A model generated the notes under the pieces. The model did no database searches, was not told where the DNA came from, and saw only the letters and a program-made list of their open reading frames with translations. The translations under genes were made by a program, and so were the position numbers. From contig JBCCFD010000027.1 of assembly GCA_039029915.1 (NCBI GenBank), forward strand, positions 1 through 33,901: 33,901 bases of DNA. The letters run 5' to 3'. Positions 15,263-22,991 of the stretch are shown piece after piece. Position 1 is the stretch's first letter; every line of letters starts with the position of its first letter. Origin of the DNA: QQUD01 sp039029915. GTDB taxonomy: Bacteria; Chloroflexota; Anaerolineae; Promineifilales; Promineifilaceae.

Positions 15263-16357
15263 ATGCCCAAAGCAAGAACGTTAGGCATTCCATTTAATGG
15301 AGAAACTGGTCCTTTAAACGCCATTACAGACGTGGCTGGGGTTGAGGTTGGCCACACGACGCTTATTTCAGGAGAGGGGGACCTTGTGGTGGGGCAAGGG
15401 CCAGTACGCACGGGCGTAACGGCCGTATTGCCGCGTGGTAAGCGGTATGCTCCCGTTATGGCGGGCTGGTATGCGCTTAACGGAAACGGAGAAATGACCG
15501 GCACAACTTGGGTTGAAGAATCCGGTTTTTTGGAAAGCCCCATCATGATTACAAACACGCACAGCGTGGGTGCTGTTCATGAGGCTGTCATTGCTTGGTC
15601 TTATAAACAGAAGCTTTATAGCCCTCGATATGCCGATGTATTTTGGAGCTTGCCCGTTGTAGGTGAAACCTATGATGGTGTATTGAATGATATCAACGGA
15701 TTTCATGTAAAGCAGAGCCACGTTTTTGCTGCCTTAGATCAAGCCACATCGGGTGATGTTGCCGAAGGCTGTGTGGGCGGCGGCACCGGTATGATTTGTC
15801 ATGGCTTCAAAGGGGGGATTGGGTCATCGTCAAGGATTGTGCTCTTTAATGATGTCCGCTATACGGTTGGGGTTATTGTTCAAGCAAATTACGGTAGCCG
15901 CCAAAATTTAATGATTGCGGGACAGCCCGTGGGGAAGCTGATGCCTGACCTAATGCCAGAAATTAATCAAAAGAAGCCTGCAAACCGAGATGGCTCTATT
16001 ATTGTAATTGTCGCGACGGATGCACCACTTTTACCTCATCAGTTGAAGCGGTTGGCTCGGCGTGTTCCGCTGGGCATTGCTCGAGTTGGCGGAATGGGGG
16101 CGGACAGCTCAGGTGATATCTTTATCGCCTTTTCCACGGCCAATGAAGGGGCCGCCCAAAGACATGGCGTGGGTCAGGTTGCTATGTTGCCGAACGATCA
16201 AATGACGCCTATTTTTGAAGCAACGGTTTTTGCGACGGAAGAGGCGATTGTTAATGCCCTCACCTCAGCCACCACAATGACAGGGATCAATGGGAATACT
16301 GTGCACGCAATTCCAAACGGCCGTTTACGCGAGCTATTTTTAACCCCCAACGTATAG
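15263..16357 (+). CDS. P1-family (S58, DmpA-like) aminopeptidase
   Basis: This 364-residue N-terminal nucleophile-type peptidase is related to DmpA/BapA, which release N-terminal D- or L-residues or cleave beta-peptides after autoprocessing. The N-terminus I-T-D-V-A-G-V-E-V-G-H and the glycine-rich G-G-G-T-G-M-I-C-H-G-F-K-G-G-I-G-S-S-S-R stretch (near 173-191) are diagnostic. The expected autocleavage site is the Gly-Ser of D-G-S-I-I-V-I-V-A-T-D-A-P-L (about 244-245), where the serine becomes the new N-terminal nucleophile. GAGAGG ends five bases before ATG 15263, which is preferred to the in-frame GTG at 15257. It starts 2 bases after the transporter, which could export its products; that is inference. 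Confidence 0.88.
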   Translation: MPKARTLGIPFNGETGPLNAITDVAGVEVGHTTLISGEGDLVVGQGPVRTGVTAVLPRGKRYAPVMAGWYALNGNGEMTGTTWVEESGFLESPIMITNTHSVGAVHEAVIAWSYKQKLYSPRYADVFWSLPVVGETYDGVLNDINGFHVKQSHVFAALDQATSGDVAEGCVGGGTGMICHGFKGGIGSSSRIVLFNDVRYTVGVIVQANYGSRQNLMIAGQPVGKLMPDLMPEINQKKPANRDGSIIVIVATDAPLLPHQLKRLARRVPLGIARVGGMGADSSGDIFIAFSTANEGAAQRHGVGQVAMLPNDQMTPIFEATVFATEEAIVNALTSATTMTGINGNTVHAIPNGRLRELFLTPNV

Positions 16358-16366
16358 GAGAATCCA

Positions 16367-16825
16367 ATGCACCAATTATTCAAAGATTTCCAAGAAAGAT
16401 TTGCAAAAGCGCATCAAGATTTGCTTAATGTTTTGGATGCGCTGCCGGAGCACGCTATAGATTGGGTGCCCGGTGAAGGCATGAACTCAACGGCTGTTTT
16501 AATAGCCCACGTGGCTGGCGCCTCCCGATATTGGGTTGGTGATATGGCGCTTGGAGATGATTCTCAGCGGATAAGGCAAGACGAATTCGACAGCGTTGGG
16601 CATTCGAAAGCATTGCTTAAAACAAAATTAGACGATAGCATGGCTTATATTCAGCAGGGGCTGACTAAAATTTCGTTAACGGACTTAGATCGCATGGTAG
16701 AACGACCCCATACCGATCAGGTGTTTTCCGTAGGCTGGTGCCTGCTGCACGCGCTTGAGCATACAACAGAGCACGTTGGGCATTTGCAAATTTTGCAGCA
16801 GCTTTGGGACGCTCGTTCTTCATAA
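16367..16825 (+). CDS. DinB-like (DfsB/DUF664) four-helix protein
   Basis: The 152-residue protein has the DinB superfamily pattern: a helix with A-H-V-A-G-A-S-R-Y-W (H48) and a last helix with H-A-L-E-H-T-T-E-H-V-G-H-L-Q near 127-140, giving the three-histidine metal site. Family members are often thiol-dependent S-transferases using bacillithiol or mycothiol, or are uncharacterised. It starts 9 bases after the peptidase stop with GGAG in front (TAGGAGAATCCA), and is followed after 5 bases by aroQ. Its role in this operon is unknown. Confidence 0.8.
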   Translation: MHQLFKDFQERFAKAHQDLLNVLDALPEHAIDWVPGEGMNSTAVLIAHVAGASRYWVGDMALGDDSQRIRQDEFDSVGHSKALLKTKLDDSMAYIQQGLTKISLTDLDRMVERPHTDQVFSVGWCLLHALEHTTEHVGHLQILQQLWDARSS

Positions 16826-16830
16826 TCAAT

Positions 16831-17277
16831 ATGTTAAAAATTTTGTTACTTAATGGTCCAAACTTAAATATGCTTGGCCTGCGTGAACCGGAAATTTATG
16901 GTTCGGAGACGCTGTCTGATTTAGAAACGGCCGTTCAGCAGTATGCGGCTTCTAAGCAGATTGAGGTGCGCACCCTTCAATCAAACCGCGAGGGAGAGCT
17001 GGTAACGGCCGTACAAGAAGCCCGCAGCTGGGCAGACGGCATCGTATTTAACGCCGGCGCCTACACGCATACCAGCATTGCGCTTCGTGATGCAATTAGC
17101 GCGGTTGAACTGCCAGTTGTAGAAGTGCACATTTCAAACGTTCACGCCCGAGAGCCTTTTCGACACCACTCCTATTTGAGCGCAGTGTGTTTAGGCGTCA
17201 TTGCAGGGTTTGGCCGAAACAGCTACTTTTTAGGTGTTGATGCCCTTGAACGTCACTTTAGCGACAGAGGAGAGTGA
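16831..17277 (+). CDS. aroQ: Type II 3-dehydroquinate dehydratase
   Basis: This 148-residue enzyme (usual 145-150) converts 3-dehydroquinate to 3-dehydroshikimate in the shikimate pathway as a cytoplasmic dodecamer. Family residues are all present: N-G-P-N-L-N-M-L-G-L-R-E with R18, catalytic Y23, Q-S-N-R-E-G, N74 in N-A-G-A-Y-T-H-T-S, H100 in E-V-H-I-S-N-V and R111 in F-R-H-H-S. The ATG at 16831 is chosen because an upstream extension to 16804 would overlap the DinB-like gene and add non-family residues. No other shikimate gene is in the cluster, so it is separated from its pathway partners. It contains two ACGGCCGT palindromes (16927, 17005). Confidence 0.95.
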   Translation: MLKILLLNGPNLNMLGLREPEIYGSETLSDLETAVQQYAASKQIEVRTLQSNREGELVTAVQEARSWADGIVFNAGAYTHTSIALRDAISAVELPVVEVHISNVHAREPFRHHSYLSAVCLGVIAGFGRNSYFLGVDALERHFSDRGE

Positions 17278-17278
17278 G

Positions 17279-18259
17279 ATGAAAGCAGTTCAAGTTGTTG
17301 CCCGAGGTAAAGCACAATTTGTAGAAACGGCCGTGCCTGAACTTAAGCCCGACCATACACTTATTAAAACCCATCGTCTGAGTTTGTGCGGCAGCGATAT
17401 TGCTTGGCTCCACTACCTATCAGAAGAAAAATATCCCTGCGGTCCAGGCTCAACCGGTCACGAGATGATTGGCTATGTGGAAAAAATTGGAACCAGCAAA
17501 ACAGGTGATGGCCCGCCATATAAAATTGGTGACATGGTTCTTGCCATTGTGCCTGATCATGGAGCGATGGCAGACTATTACCTCGCTCCCAATAAAAATG
17601 TACTGACCTTACCGGCTCATGGTGATCCGGAGCATCTCCTTCAAGCTCAACAGCTAGGAACCGTTATTTATGCCTGCCAAAAATTGCCTAATCTTATAGG
17701 CAAAAATGTAGTCATTATAGGCCAAGGCTCTGCTGGACAATGGTTCAACACAATGGCCAGCCGGATGGGTGCCAATCGTATTATTGCGGTTGATTTGCAG
17801 GCGCATCGATTGATGCTGAGTCCACAATACGGGGCAACCCATACGATTCACAACAAAGCGTCAGAACCGATTGACGCTCTCCAAGAAATCACAGGCGGCG
17901 TGTTGGCAGACGTTGTTATTGAGGCAGCTGGTGAACTTGAGTCCATCAATCTGGCGGCCTCAATGGTTAAACATTCCGGTTTTATGCTCCAATTCGGTGT
18001 GCCTAGAGCAGAGGCTTTTCCCATCAATTACAAAGAGCTATTTATCAAATGTGTTACGTGGCAAGGTATCGTTCATGCCTCACGTGAAAAAGATCATCTT
18101 TCCACTCAAATCGCCCTCCAAATGATCGCCGATGGGGAGGTCAACGTGGCCCCTTTATTGACGCATCGCTTTCGTTTTGATCAGGTGCTTGAGGCATATG
18201 CGCTGCAAGATACCCGTGACGAAGGGGCAGTGAAAATATTGATCGAGATGGATGGATAG
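17279..18259 (+). CDS. Zinc-type medium-chain alcohol dehydrogenase family protein
   Basis: The 326-residue protein has the MDR fold: a GroES-like N-terminal half with the catalytic-zinc candidate C37 (S-L-C-G-S-D) and H61-E62 (T-G-H-E-M-I-G), and a Rossmann half with V-V-I-I-G-Q-G-S-A-G-Q near 151-161 followed by the acidic D of I-I-A-V-D-L. The four-cysteine structural zinc loop of classical alcohol dehydrogenases is missing, which shortens the protein. Substrate unknown; sorbitol/threonine-dehydrogenase-like relatives are candidates. AGAGGAGAG directly precedes ATG 17279, one base after the aroQ stop. A reading from 17234 would only extend over aroQ. Probable end of the five-gene operon. 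Confidence 0.85.
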   Translation: MKAVQVVARGKAQFVETAVPELKPDHTLIKTHRLSLCGSDIAWLHYLSEEKYPCGPGSTGHEMIGYVEKIGTSKTGDGPPYKIGDMVLAIVPDHGAMADYYLAPNKNVLTLPAHGDPEHLLQAQQLGTVIYACQKLPNLIGKNVVIIGQGSAGQWFNTMASRMGANRIIAVDLQAHRLMLSPQYGATHTIHNKASEPIDALQEITGGVLADVVIEAAGELESINLAASMVKHSGFMLQFGVPRAEAFPINYKELFIKCVTWQGIVHASREKDHLSTQIALQMIADGEVNVAPLLTHRFRFDQVLEAYALQDTRDEGAVKILIEMDG

Positions 18260-18336
18260 AAATTTGCACTTGATGATTGACGATTTGCGATATATATGGA
18301 ACACCACTATTGCTTTCCAACGCAAAAAGTCTAAAT

Positions 18337-19959
18337 CTATCTCTCCCATACAACTTTCCCACCAACCATCGTCATCGTGGCATTAATATCTTTTATCTCA
18401 TCTTCGGGAATCGTGAAGTAATCCCGGTCAATAACTGCCAAATCTGCTAGTTTGCCCGCTTCAATTGATCCTTTTAGATTTTCTTCCCGCGTGAGCCACG
18501 TTCCCGATATCGTGTATGCTCTTAAGGCTTCTTCTCGCGTTAGCGCTTGGTCTGGAGCAACCTGTTGCCCTAGATTGTTTTTACGGGTAATAAGCGTGTA
18601 CATCGCAATAAATGGATTGGCGGAAACGGTGCTAGGTAGATCGGAGCTTGCTGTTAATGGAATACCGTGGTCAAGGAATTTTCGCGACGGCTTCCAGTTG
18701 GCGGCTCGTTTTTCACCAACATCTCGAAAGATCAAATCTCCTTCCCAATAAATAAATGTAGGCTGAATGACAGCCCCAATGTTGTGAGTTGCCATTTGTG
18801 CCAAGGCACGGTCTGATGGGAAGTAGGCGTGGATAATATTGTGCCGCATATCTTCCCGAGGTAATTCTTGAGCTACTTGGGCAAATGCATCAACGGCAAT
18901 ATCCATCGCTTTATCACCGCAAATATGGATGCCCACATCCCAACCTAGCTCTTGAGCCGTCATAAAGTAACGTCGCAGGGTGTCGGGAGAAATACGATTG
19001 TAATCAATAACCTCAGCTTCTCCCTCAAACGGTTCATACATCAGAGCGGTGTGAGGCGTTGTGCCACCGTCAAGCGCCATCTTCAGCCCCCCAATTTTTA
19101 GCCACTCATCACCGAGCCCCGAATAAATGCCGAGTTCACGCGCCCGATAATCAAGCTCGGTTTCTGTCTCATGTTCTCGAAAGCCATGCCAGCTTGGCAT
19201 GATATTCATGCGAACAGTTAGATCGTGATAGCTCGCCTGGTAGGCGTGCATTTCATAAGGCATTAGACCTGGGTCGATCATGCTGGTGATGCCAAACTGG
19301 TTAAAATCGGCGCAGCCTAACTTGATGGCCTGTTTGAGTTCATCTAAAGTTGGTTGGGGTATTAATGAGCGTACAAGCAATTTGGCACTAGCACGCAGCA
19401 AACCGTTTGGCTGTCCATATTCGTCTCGTTCAATTTTGCCCCCTTCAGGATTTTGCGTTTTGGCGTGAATATTGGCTTTTTGTAAAGCAACGCTATTAAC
19501 TACATCGGTATTGAAAAACCGCTGTAGCAGCACAGGATGTTTATCGGTGGCGGGGTCAATGTCTGCTTTGGTTGGCAAACGGCCGTTTTTAAAATTCCCT
19601 TCATTCCATCCCATCCCAACGATCCACTGTCCTTCTGGCGTGACTTTGGCTCGCTCGCGCACAAGCGCCATCATTTCTTCAGGGGATTGACATTCATCTA
19701 GGCGAATTGCGGCTAGCTTAAGCCCTACTTCTTGTAAATGAGCATGGCTGTCGAAGATGCCGGGCAAAACAGTTTGCCCGTTTAAATCAATGGTTTTCGT
19801 ATAATCACCGGCTAGACTTTTGATTTGTTCATTCGAGCCAACGGTCAGAAAACGGCCGTTTTTAATAGCGACCGCCTGAGCCACACTGTTTTGGGGGTCA
19901 ACCGTATAAAATTGCCCATTAATGAGCAGGGTGTCTGGGGCAAGGTCAACAATTTTCAT
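18337..19959 (-). CDS. YtcJ-like amidohydrolase
   Basis: This 540-residue metal-dependent hydrolase belongs to the amidohydrolase superfamily, YtcJ/Amidohydro_3 branch. Motifs in order: L-P-G-I-F-D-S-H-A-H-L (metal-binding H-x-H, around residue 69), I-H-I-C-G-D-K-A-M-D near 343-352, H-N-I-I-H-A-Y near 369-375, and S-S-D-L-P-S near 437, the late metal aspartate. The N-terminal small beta domain (D-T-L-L-I-N-G-Q-F-Y-T-V-D) and C-terminal A-D-L-A-V-I-D-R-D complete the composite fold. The physiological substrate is unknown; relatives hydrolyse N-formyl or amide compounds. AAGGAG lies 7 bases before ATG 19959. The start is only 28 bases from the divergent NUDIX gene, so its promoter must lie within that gene. 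Confidence 0.88.
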   Translation of the reverse strand: MKIVDLAPDTLLINGQFYTVDPQNSVAQAVAIKNGRFLTVGSNEQIKSLAGDYTKTIDLNGQTVLPGIFDSHAHLQEVGLKLAAIRLDECQSPEEMMALVRERAKVTPEGQWIVGMGWNEGNFKNGRLPTKADIDPATDKHPVLLQRFFNTDVVNSVALQKANIHAKTQNPEGGKIERDEYGQPNGLLRASAKLLVRSLIPQPTLDELKQAIKLGCADFNQFGITSMIDPGLMPYEMHAYQASYHDLTVRMNIMPSWHGFREHETETELDYRARELGIYSGLGDEWLKIGGLKMALDGGTTPHTALMYEPFEGEAEVIDYNRISPDTLRRYFMTAQELGWDVGIHICGDKAMDIAVDAFAQVAQELPREDMRHNIIHAYFPSDRALAQMATHNIGAVIQPTFIYWEGDLIFRDVGEKRAANWKPSRKFLDHGIPLTASSDLPSTVSANPFIAMYTLITRKNNLGQQVAPDQALTREEALRAYTISGTWLTREENLKGSIEAGKLADLAVIDRDYFTIPEDEIKDINATMTMVGGKVVWER

Positions 19960-19975
19960 GCGTCTTCTCCTTGGA

Positions 19976-19987
19976 TATAATGAGGAA
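19976..19987 (+). promoter_or_regulatory. Putative leaderless promoter of the NUDIX gene
   Basis: TATAAT at 19976-19981 ends 6 bases before ATG 19988. GAGG at 19982-19985 is only 2 bases from the ATG, too close to act as a normal Shine-Dalgarno. The -10 sits next to the ribosome binding site of the divergent amidohydrolase gene (AAGGAG, minus strand, 19967-19972). Confidence 0.5.
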
Positions 19988-20584
19988 ATGATATCAACTC
20001 TGTTTTCTACCAATGATATACGGGATCGGTTTGATAGAGAAACGGCCGTTCATGAACTGGTTAACCCTGCGACGCGGTGTGCTGCCGTGGCGATGATCTT
20101 TTCGGATAATCAAGGCGAGCTTAATTTGTGTTTTGGGTTGAGGGCTACCTATGAAGGTGATCCGTGGTCAGGAGATATGGCTTTTCCCGGCGGCAAGTCA
20201 GAGCCGGGCGATCAAACGTTTCATCAAGTTGCCCAACGAGAAACAATGGAAGAAATTGGGTTTTTGCTGAAGGAGGCAGAGTTGGTAGGGGGGCTTGACC
20301 CGATGACGCTTAGTAATAAGAAGCGAGTCGATTTAATCCTGAAACCAATGATCTATGTTTTAAACAGAACACCGCCACCTTTTCAAATTAGTAGTGAACT
20401 AGAAAAAGCATTCTGGATTCCTGTTTCCCATTTGTGGCAAACTGCCAACTGGAAAAAGCAACATGTTCAATGGCGTGATCAATGGTATCCGGGGATTCAA
20501 TTTGATGATCAGGTGATATGGGGCTTAACCCTGCGGATATTGATGGATTTTAGTCAACAACTCGGTTATCCCCTTACCCGATAA
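19988..20584 (+). CDS. NUDIX hydrolase, CoA-pyrophosphatase-like
   Basis: The 198-residue protein contains a NUDIX box, F-P-G-G-K-S-E-P-G-D-x-x-F-H-x-V-A-Q-R-E-T-M-E-E-I-G. The acidic residue before the helix is a D nine residues before the R-E-T-M-E-E core, as in NUDT7/NUDT8/YeaB CoA diphosphatases; the canonical spacing is one shorter. It probably hydrolyses CoA derivatives or another nucleoside diphosphate linked to a moiety X. ATG 19988 was chosen over earlier in-frame codons because those run into the divergent amidohydrolase. It ends 1 base from the convergent TPR gene, so their mRNA 3' ends must overlap. One ACGGCCGT palindrome (20042) encodes E-T-A-V near the N-terminus. Confidence 0.85.
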   Translation: MISTLFSTNDIRDRFDRETAVHELVNPATRCAAVAMIFSDNQGELNLCFGLRATYEGDPWSGDMAFPGGKSEPGDQTFHQVAQRETMEEIGFLLKEAELVGGLDPMTLSNKKRVDLILKPMIYVLNRTPPPFQISSELEKAFWIPVSHLWQTANWKKQHVQWRDQWYPGIQFDDQVIWGLTLRILMDFSQQLGYPLTR

Positions 20585-20585
20585 A

Positions 20586-21812
20586 TTAGGCGAATAGTGA
20601 GCCAGCTTCGCTATTTAACGGGGAAAGCTCATCTTCATTCTTTTCCCCTTTTTGCAATTTGGCTAGGGCTTTTTTTAATTTTGGATCGCTTGAATAGTTG
20701 AGCGCTTTTTTATATTGGGCGATAGCCCGTTTATTAAACTGAAGCTGATTGTACCCATTGGCGAGCCTGGCGTTAATTTTAGGGTCATCCATCTGATATT
20801 GAATGGCTTGGCGCCAGTGTAATACGGCCGTTCCCCACATCCCCAAATTTGCAAACCCTTCAGCCAAACGATCGAGCTCATCGACGTTCGTAATATTTTT
20901 ATTTACCTCAGCAATTCGTTTTTGCTTTCGCTGATTAAAATTTGGATAAGCTTTGATGCTAAAATAAACGGCCGCTCCATATAACATGCCATATCCAACA
21001 CTAAAAGGGATCATCAAAGTTGGAGACAATTGTCTGAGGAGGAAGGCCAAAATAACAGTCGTGCCAAGGGACCCAAAGATCGAAAACCAAAATGCCTCAA
21101 TTTTTCTCAGATACAGGGCGATTGTGGCAAAAATACCAATAACTTGACCAGAAATAAACAGCAAGCCGAATAAATTAACGAGATTGCTTGAGCTGTTCAA
21201 TTGACGAATAAAGTCGGATTGATTTGGGATAAACCACCAAAAGTAAACAAAAATCAATAGTAGATGAATCAATGTGCGTAATAAAAACCAAATTTTTGAT
21301 GATGAACTGATTGATGGTTCTGCAAGAACTAAGCCAAAAATTTGTCGCTTGCACTTTGGGCATTGACTTTGGCTTCGAGAGATATCGGTGGCGCAATAGG
21401 CACACATCGGTAATTTTTCTTCCCAAACATCATTAAACTTTGCCTTTTTATTTTGAGTCGCTAGCAGAGCGTGAAACTCATCATCAAAGTAAGGGGAAAA
21501 ATCATTGATCGATTGTTGAGCAACAACCGTAATCGAAGGCTGTTCGTGGGGTGTTTCTTGAATTTCAAATTCGCCCGTCAGCCTTTTTAAACTACGCCTG
21601 GCCTTGATGTTACTAGGATTAATGACAAGAATGTTCTTTAAGCAAGTGATGCGCTCGTCTCTTGTCGTCACCGCTTTTGCTAACCACAGCCAAGCCTTTT
21701 CGTTTCTCTTATTGAGTTGGATTGACGCTTTGAAATATTTTTTTGCTTTAGATCGATTGCCCTGTTCATAGGCTTTAATGCCATGACGGATATATTTTTC
21801 TTCTCTTTTCAT
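20586..21812 (-). CDS. TPR / zinc-ribbon / membrane / TPR protein
   Basis: This 408-residue protein has an unusual sandwich layout. An N-terminal TPR-like helical region (residues 1-80, with A-Y-E-Q-G-N-R-S-K-A-K-K-Y-F and W-L-W-L-A-K-A) is followed by an acidic linker, then a zinc ribbon with C137, C140, C151 and C154 (C-A-Y-C and C-P-K-C). Four or five membrane segments come next (about 170-290), then a second TPR region (about 310-390, G-M-W-G-T-A-V-L-H-W-R-Q-A-I). Both TPR regions should face the same side, probably the cytoplasm, as a membrane-bound scaffold. Specific function unknown. ATG 21812 is preferred over an upstream TTG at 21833. It has no co-directional neighbour, so it is probably monocistronic. 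Confidence 0.75.
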   Translation of the reverse strand: MKREEKYIRHGIKAYEQGNRSKAKKYFKASIQLNKRNEKAWLWLAKAVTTRDERITCLKNILVINPSNIKARRSLKRLTGEFEIQETPHEQPSITVVAQQSINDFSPYFDDEFHALLATQNKKAKFNDVWEEKLPMCAYCATDISRSQSQCPKCKRQIFGLVLAEPSISSSSKIWFLLRTLIHLLLIFVYFWWFIPNQSDFIRQLNSSSNLVNLFGLLFISGQVIGIFATIALYLRKIEAFWFSIFGSLGTTVILAFLLRQLSPTLMIPFSVGYGMLYGAAVYFSIKAYPNFNQRKQKRIAEVNKNITNVDELDRLAEGFANLGMWGTAVLHWRQAIQYQMDDPKINARLANGYNQLQFNKRAIAQYKKALNYSSDPKLKKALAKLQKGEKNEDELSPLNSEAGSLFA

Positions 21813-22136
21813 GGTGTATGCAATGGTGAGCAAATGTGTGATACTGCTTGGAACTTCTTATTTGCCTGACAGATTAGTTACTTTGTTACTATAGTTTTTA
21901 CTATATTTAACTTTGAAAAGACTGTTTACTAAGGTAACAATATTGTAATAATGTAGCGCAGTGGCTCCGTTGGTCTGACTGGATAGGTCTATTCTCGTCT
22001 TTTAATTTATAAAAATTACCTTACATTAAAGATTATTTTTCAAGCCTGATCGGCCTAAATAAGAGTAAAAGCCTCTCACTTTTAAGTAAAAGGCTTTTAA
22101 TTCACGATTTATTCACTTTGATCAGTAAATAGGATC
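21813..22136. other. AT-rich intergenic region, no gene seen
   Basis: 324 bases between the start of the TPR gene and the end of the cox operon. It contains two TTACTATA direct repeats around 21885-21910, likely part of the leftward promoter region of the TPR gene, and the terminator hairpin at 22066-22099. Nothing coding or tRNA-like could be supported. Confidence 0.6.
22066..22099 (-). terminator. Terminator of the coxS-L-M-like operon
   Basis: Arms TAAAAGCCT (22066-22074) and AGGCTTTTA (22091-22099) pair perfectly over 9 bases around a 16-base loop. The hairpin lies about 38 bases beyond the coxM stop, and the minus strand continues with a T-rich tract (TTTTACTCTTATTT). Confidence 0.65.
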
Positions 22137-22991
22137 TTAACTTGCTCGACTAACGGCCGTTTCTAAGGCCCGACGGACAAAGACTGGCGCCATCATGCGG
22201 CGGTAATCTGCACTCGCATGAATATCACCCATTACTTCATCGTCCAGATCGTTGGCTACAGCAGCGGCTGCCGATGCGATTGTCGCATCATTAGCTGGCT
22301 GACCTACCAGAGCAGCTTCAACGGATGAGGCTCGGGTTGCTTTTGGGGTGAGACCACCAACCGCGACACCTGCCGCTGTGATCGTTCCGTTTTCAATTGT
22401 GACTTGGGCTGCAGCACCAACCATTGCATAACGAGACGCTGGATTAAACAGTTTTTGATAGGAAGAACCTGTATTGGCACCTTCCTCGGCTAGGGAGATT
22501 GAAGTTAGCACATCATTTTCACCGAGTGCTGTCTCAAATAAGTCGATAAAGAACTCATCTGATGATGCTGAGCGCTCGCCACTTTCACTCGTCATATGGA
22601 AAGAAGCCCGCAAAGCCATTAAAACGGTTGGTAAATCGGAAGCTGGGTCAGCATGAGCAACATTCCCACCAACCGTCCCTCGATTTCGCACTTGAGGGTC
22701 ACCAATCATGCCGGCTGCTTCAGTGAGCGCATCCGGTAATACTTCAGATGCCGCCACCATAGCATGGGTTGTTAATGCACCAATCGAAATAACGCCGTTT
22801 CCACCGCCAATGCCTTTCATATCATTTAAGCGGCTAATGTCCACAAGCGTGCCTGGATCGGCTAGGCGTAGGTTCATTGCCGGAATAAGACTATGTCCCC
22901 CAGCAATAAATTTCCCATCGCTTTCCTTAACTAGTGAAATAGCTTCTTGGACTGTGTTTGCTTTATGGTAATCAAATTTTGGTGGATACAT
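22137..22991 (-). CDS. coxM: Molybdenum hydroxylase FAD subunit (CoxM-like)
   Basis: This 284-residue medium subunit of an aerobic CO dehydrogenase/xanthine dehydrogenase-family enzyme passes electrons from the iron-sulfur subunit via FAD. Both FAD motifs are present: A-G-G-H-S (30-34) and T-V-G-G-N (106-110). There is no insert for an extra 4Fe-4S cluster, so it does not resemble the HcrB subunit of 4-hydroxybenzoyl-CoA reductase. Its ATG overlaps the coxL stop as TAATG, and the ribosome binding site GGAGGT lies inside the end of coxL, so translation is coupled. It is the last gene of the operon, followed by a hairpin terminator. The only ACGGCCGT of the operon lies at its extreme 3' end (22153). 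Confidence 0.9.
   Translation of the reverse strand: MYPPKFDYHKANTVQEAISLVKESDGKFIAGGHSLIPAMNLRLADPGTLVDISRLNDMKGIGGGNGVISIGALTTHAMVAASEVLPDALTEAAGMIGDPQVRNRGTVGGNVAHADPASDLPTVLMALRASFHMTSESGERSASSDEFFIDLFETALGENDVLTSISLAEEGANTGSSYQKLFNPASRYAMVGAAAQVTIENGTITAAGVAVGGLTPKATRASSVEAALVGQPANDATIASAAAAVANDLDDEVMGDIHASADYRRMMAPVFVRRALETAVSRAS

Noticed and set aside
17234..17278. Extension of the dehydrogenase start to 17234
   Set aside because: It would overlap aroQ by 44 bases and add residues not seen in the family, while AGAGGAGAG directly precedes the ATG at 17279.
21950..22000. Stretch GTAGCGCAGTGGCTCC resembling a tRNA D-arm
   Set aside because: No acceptor, anticodon or T-arm pairing could be drawn, and no TTCGAATC-like T-loop follows.
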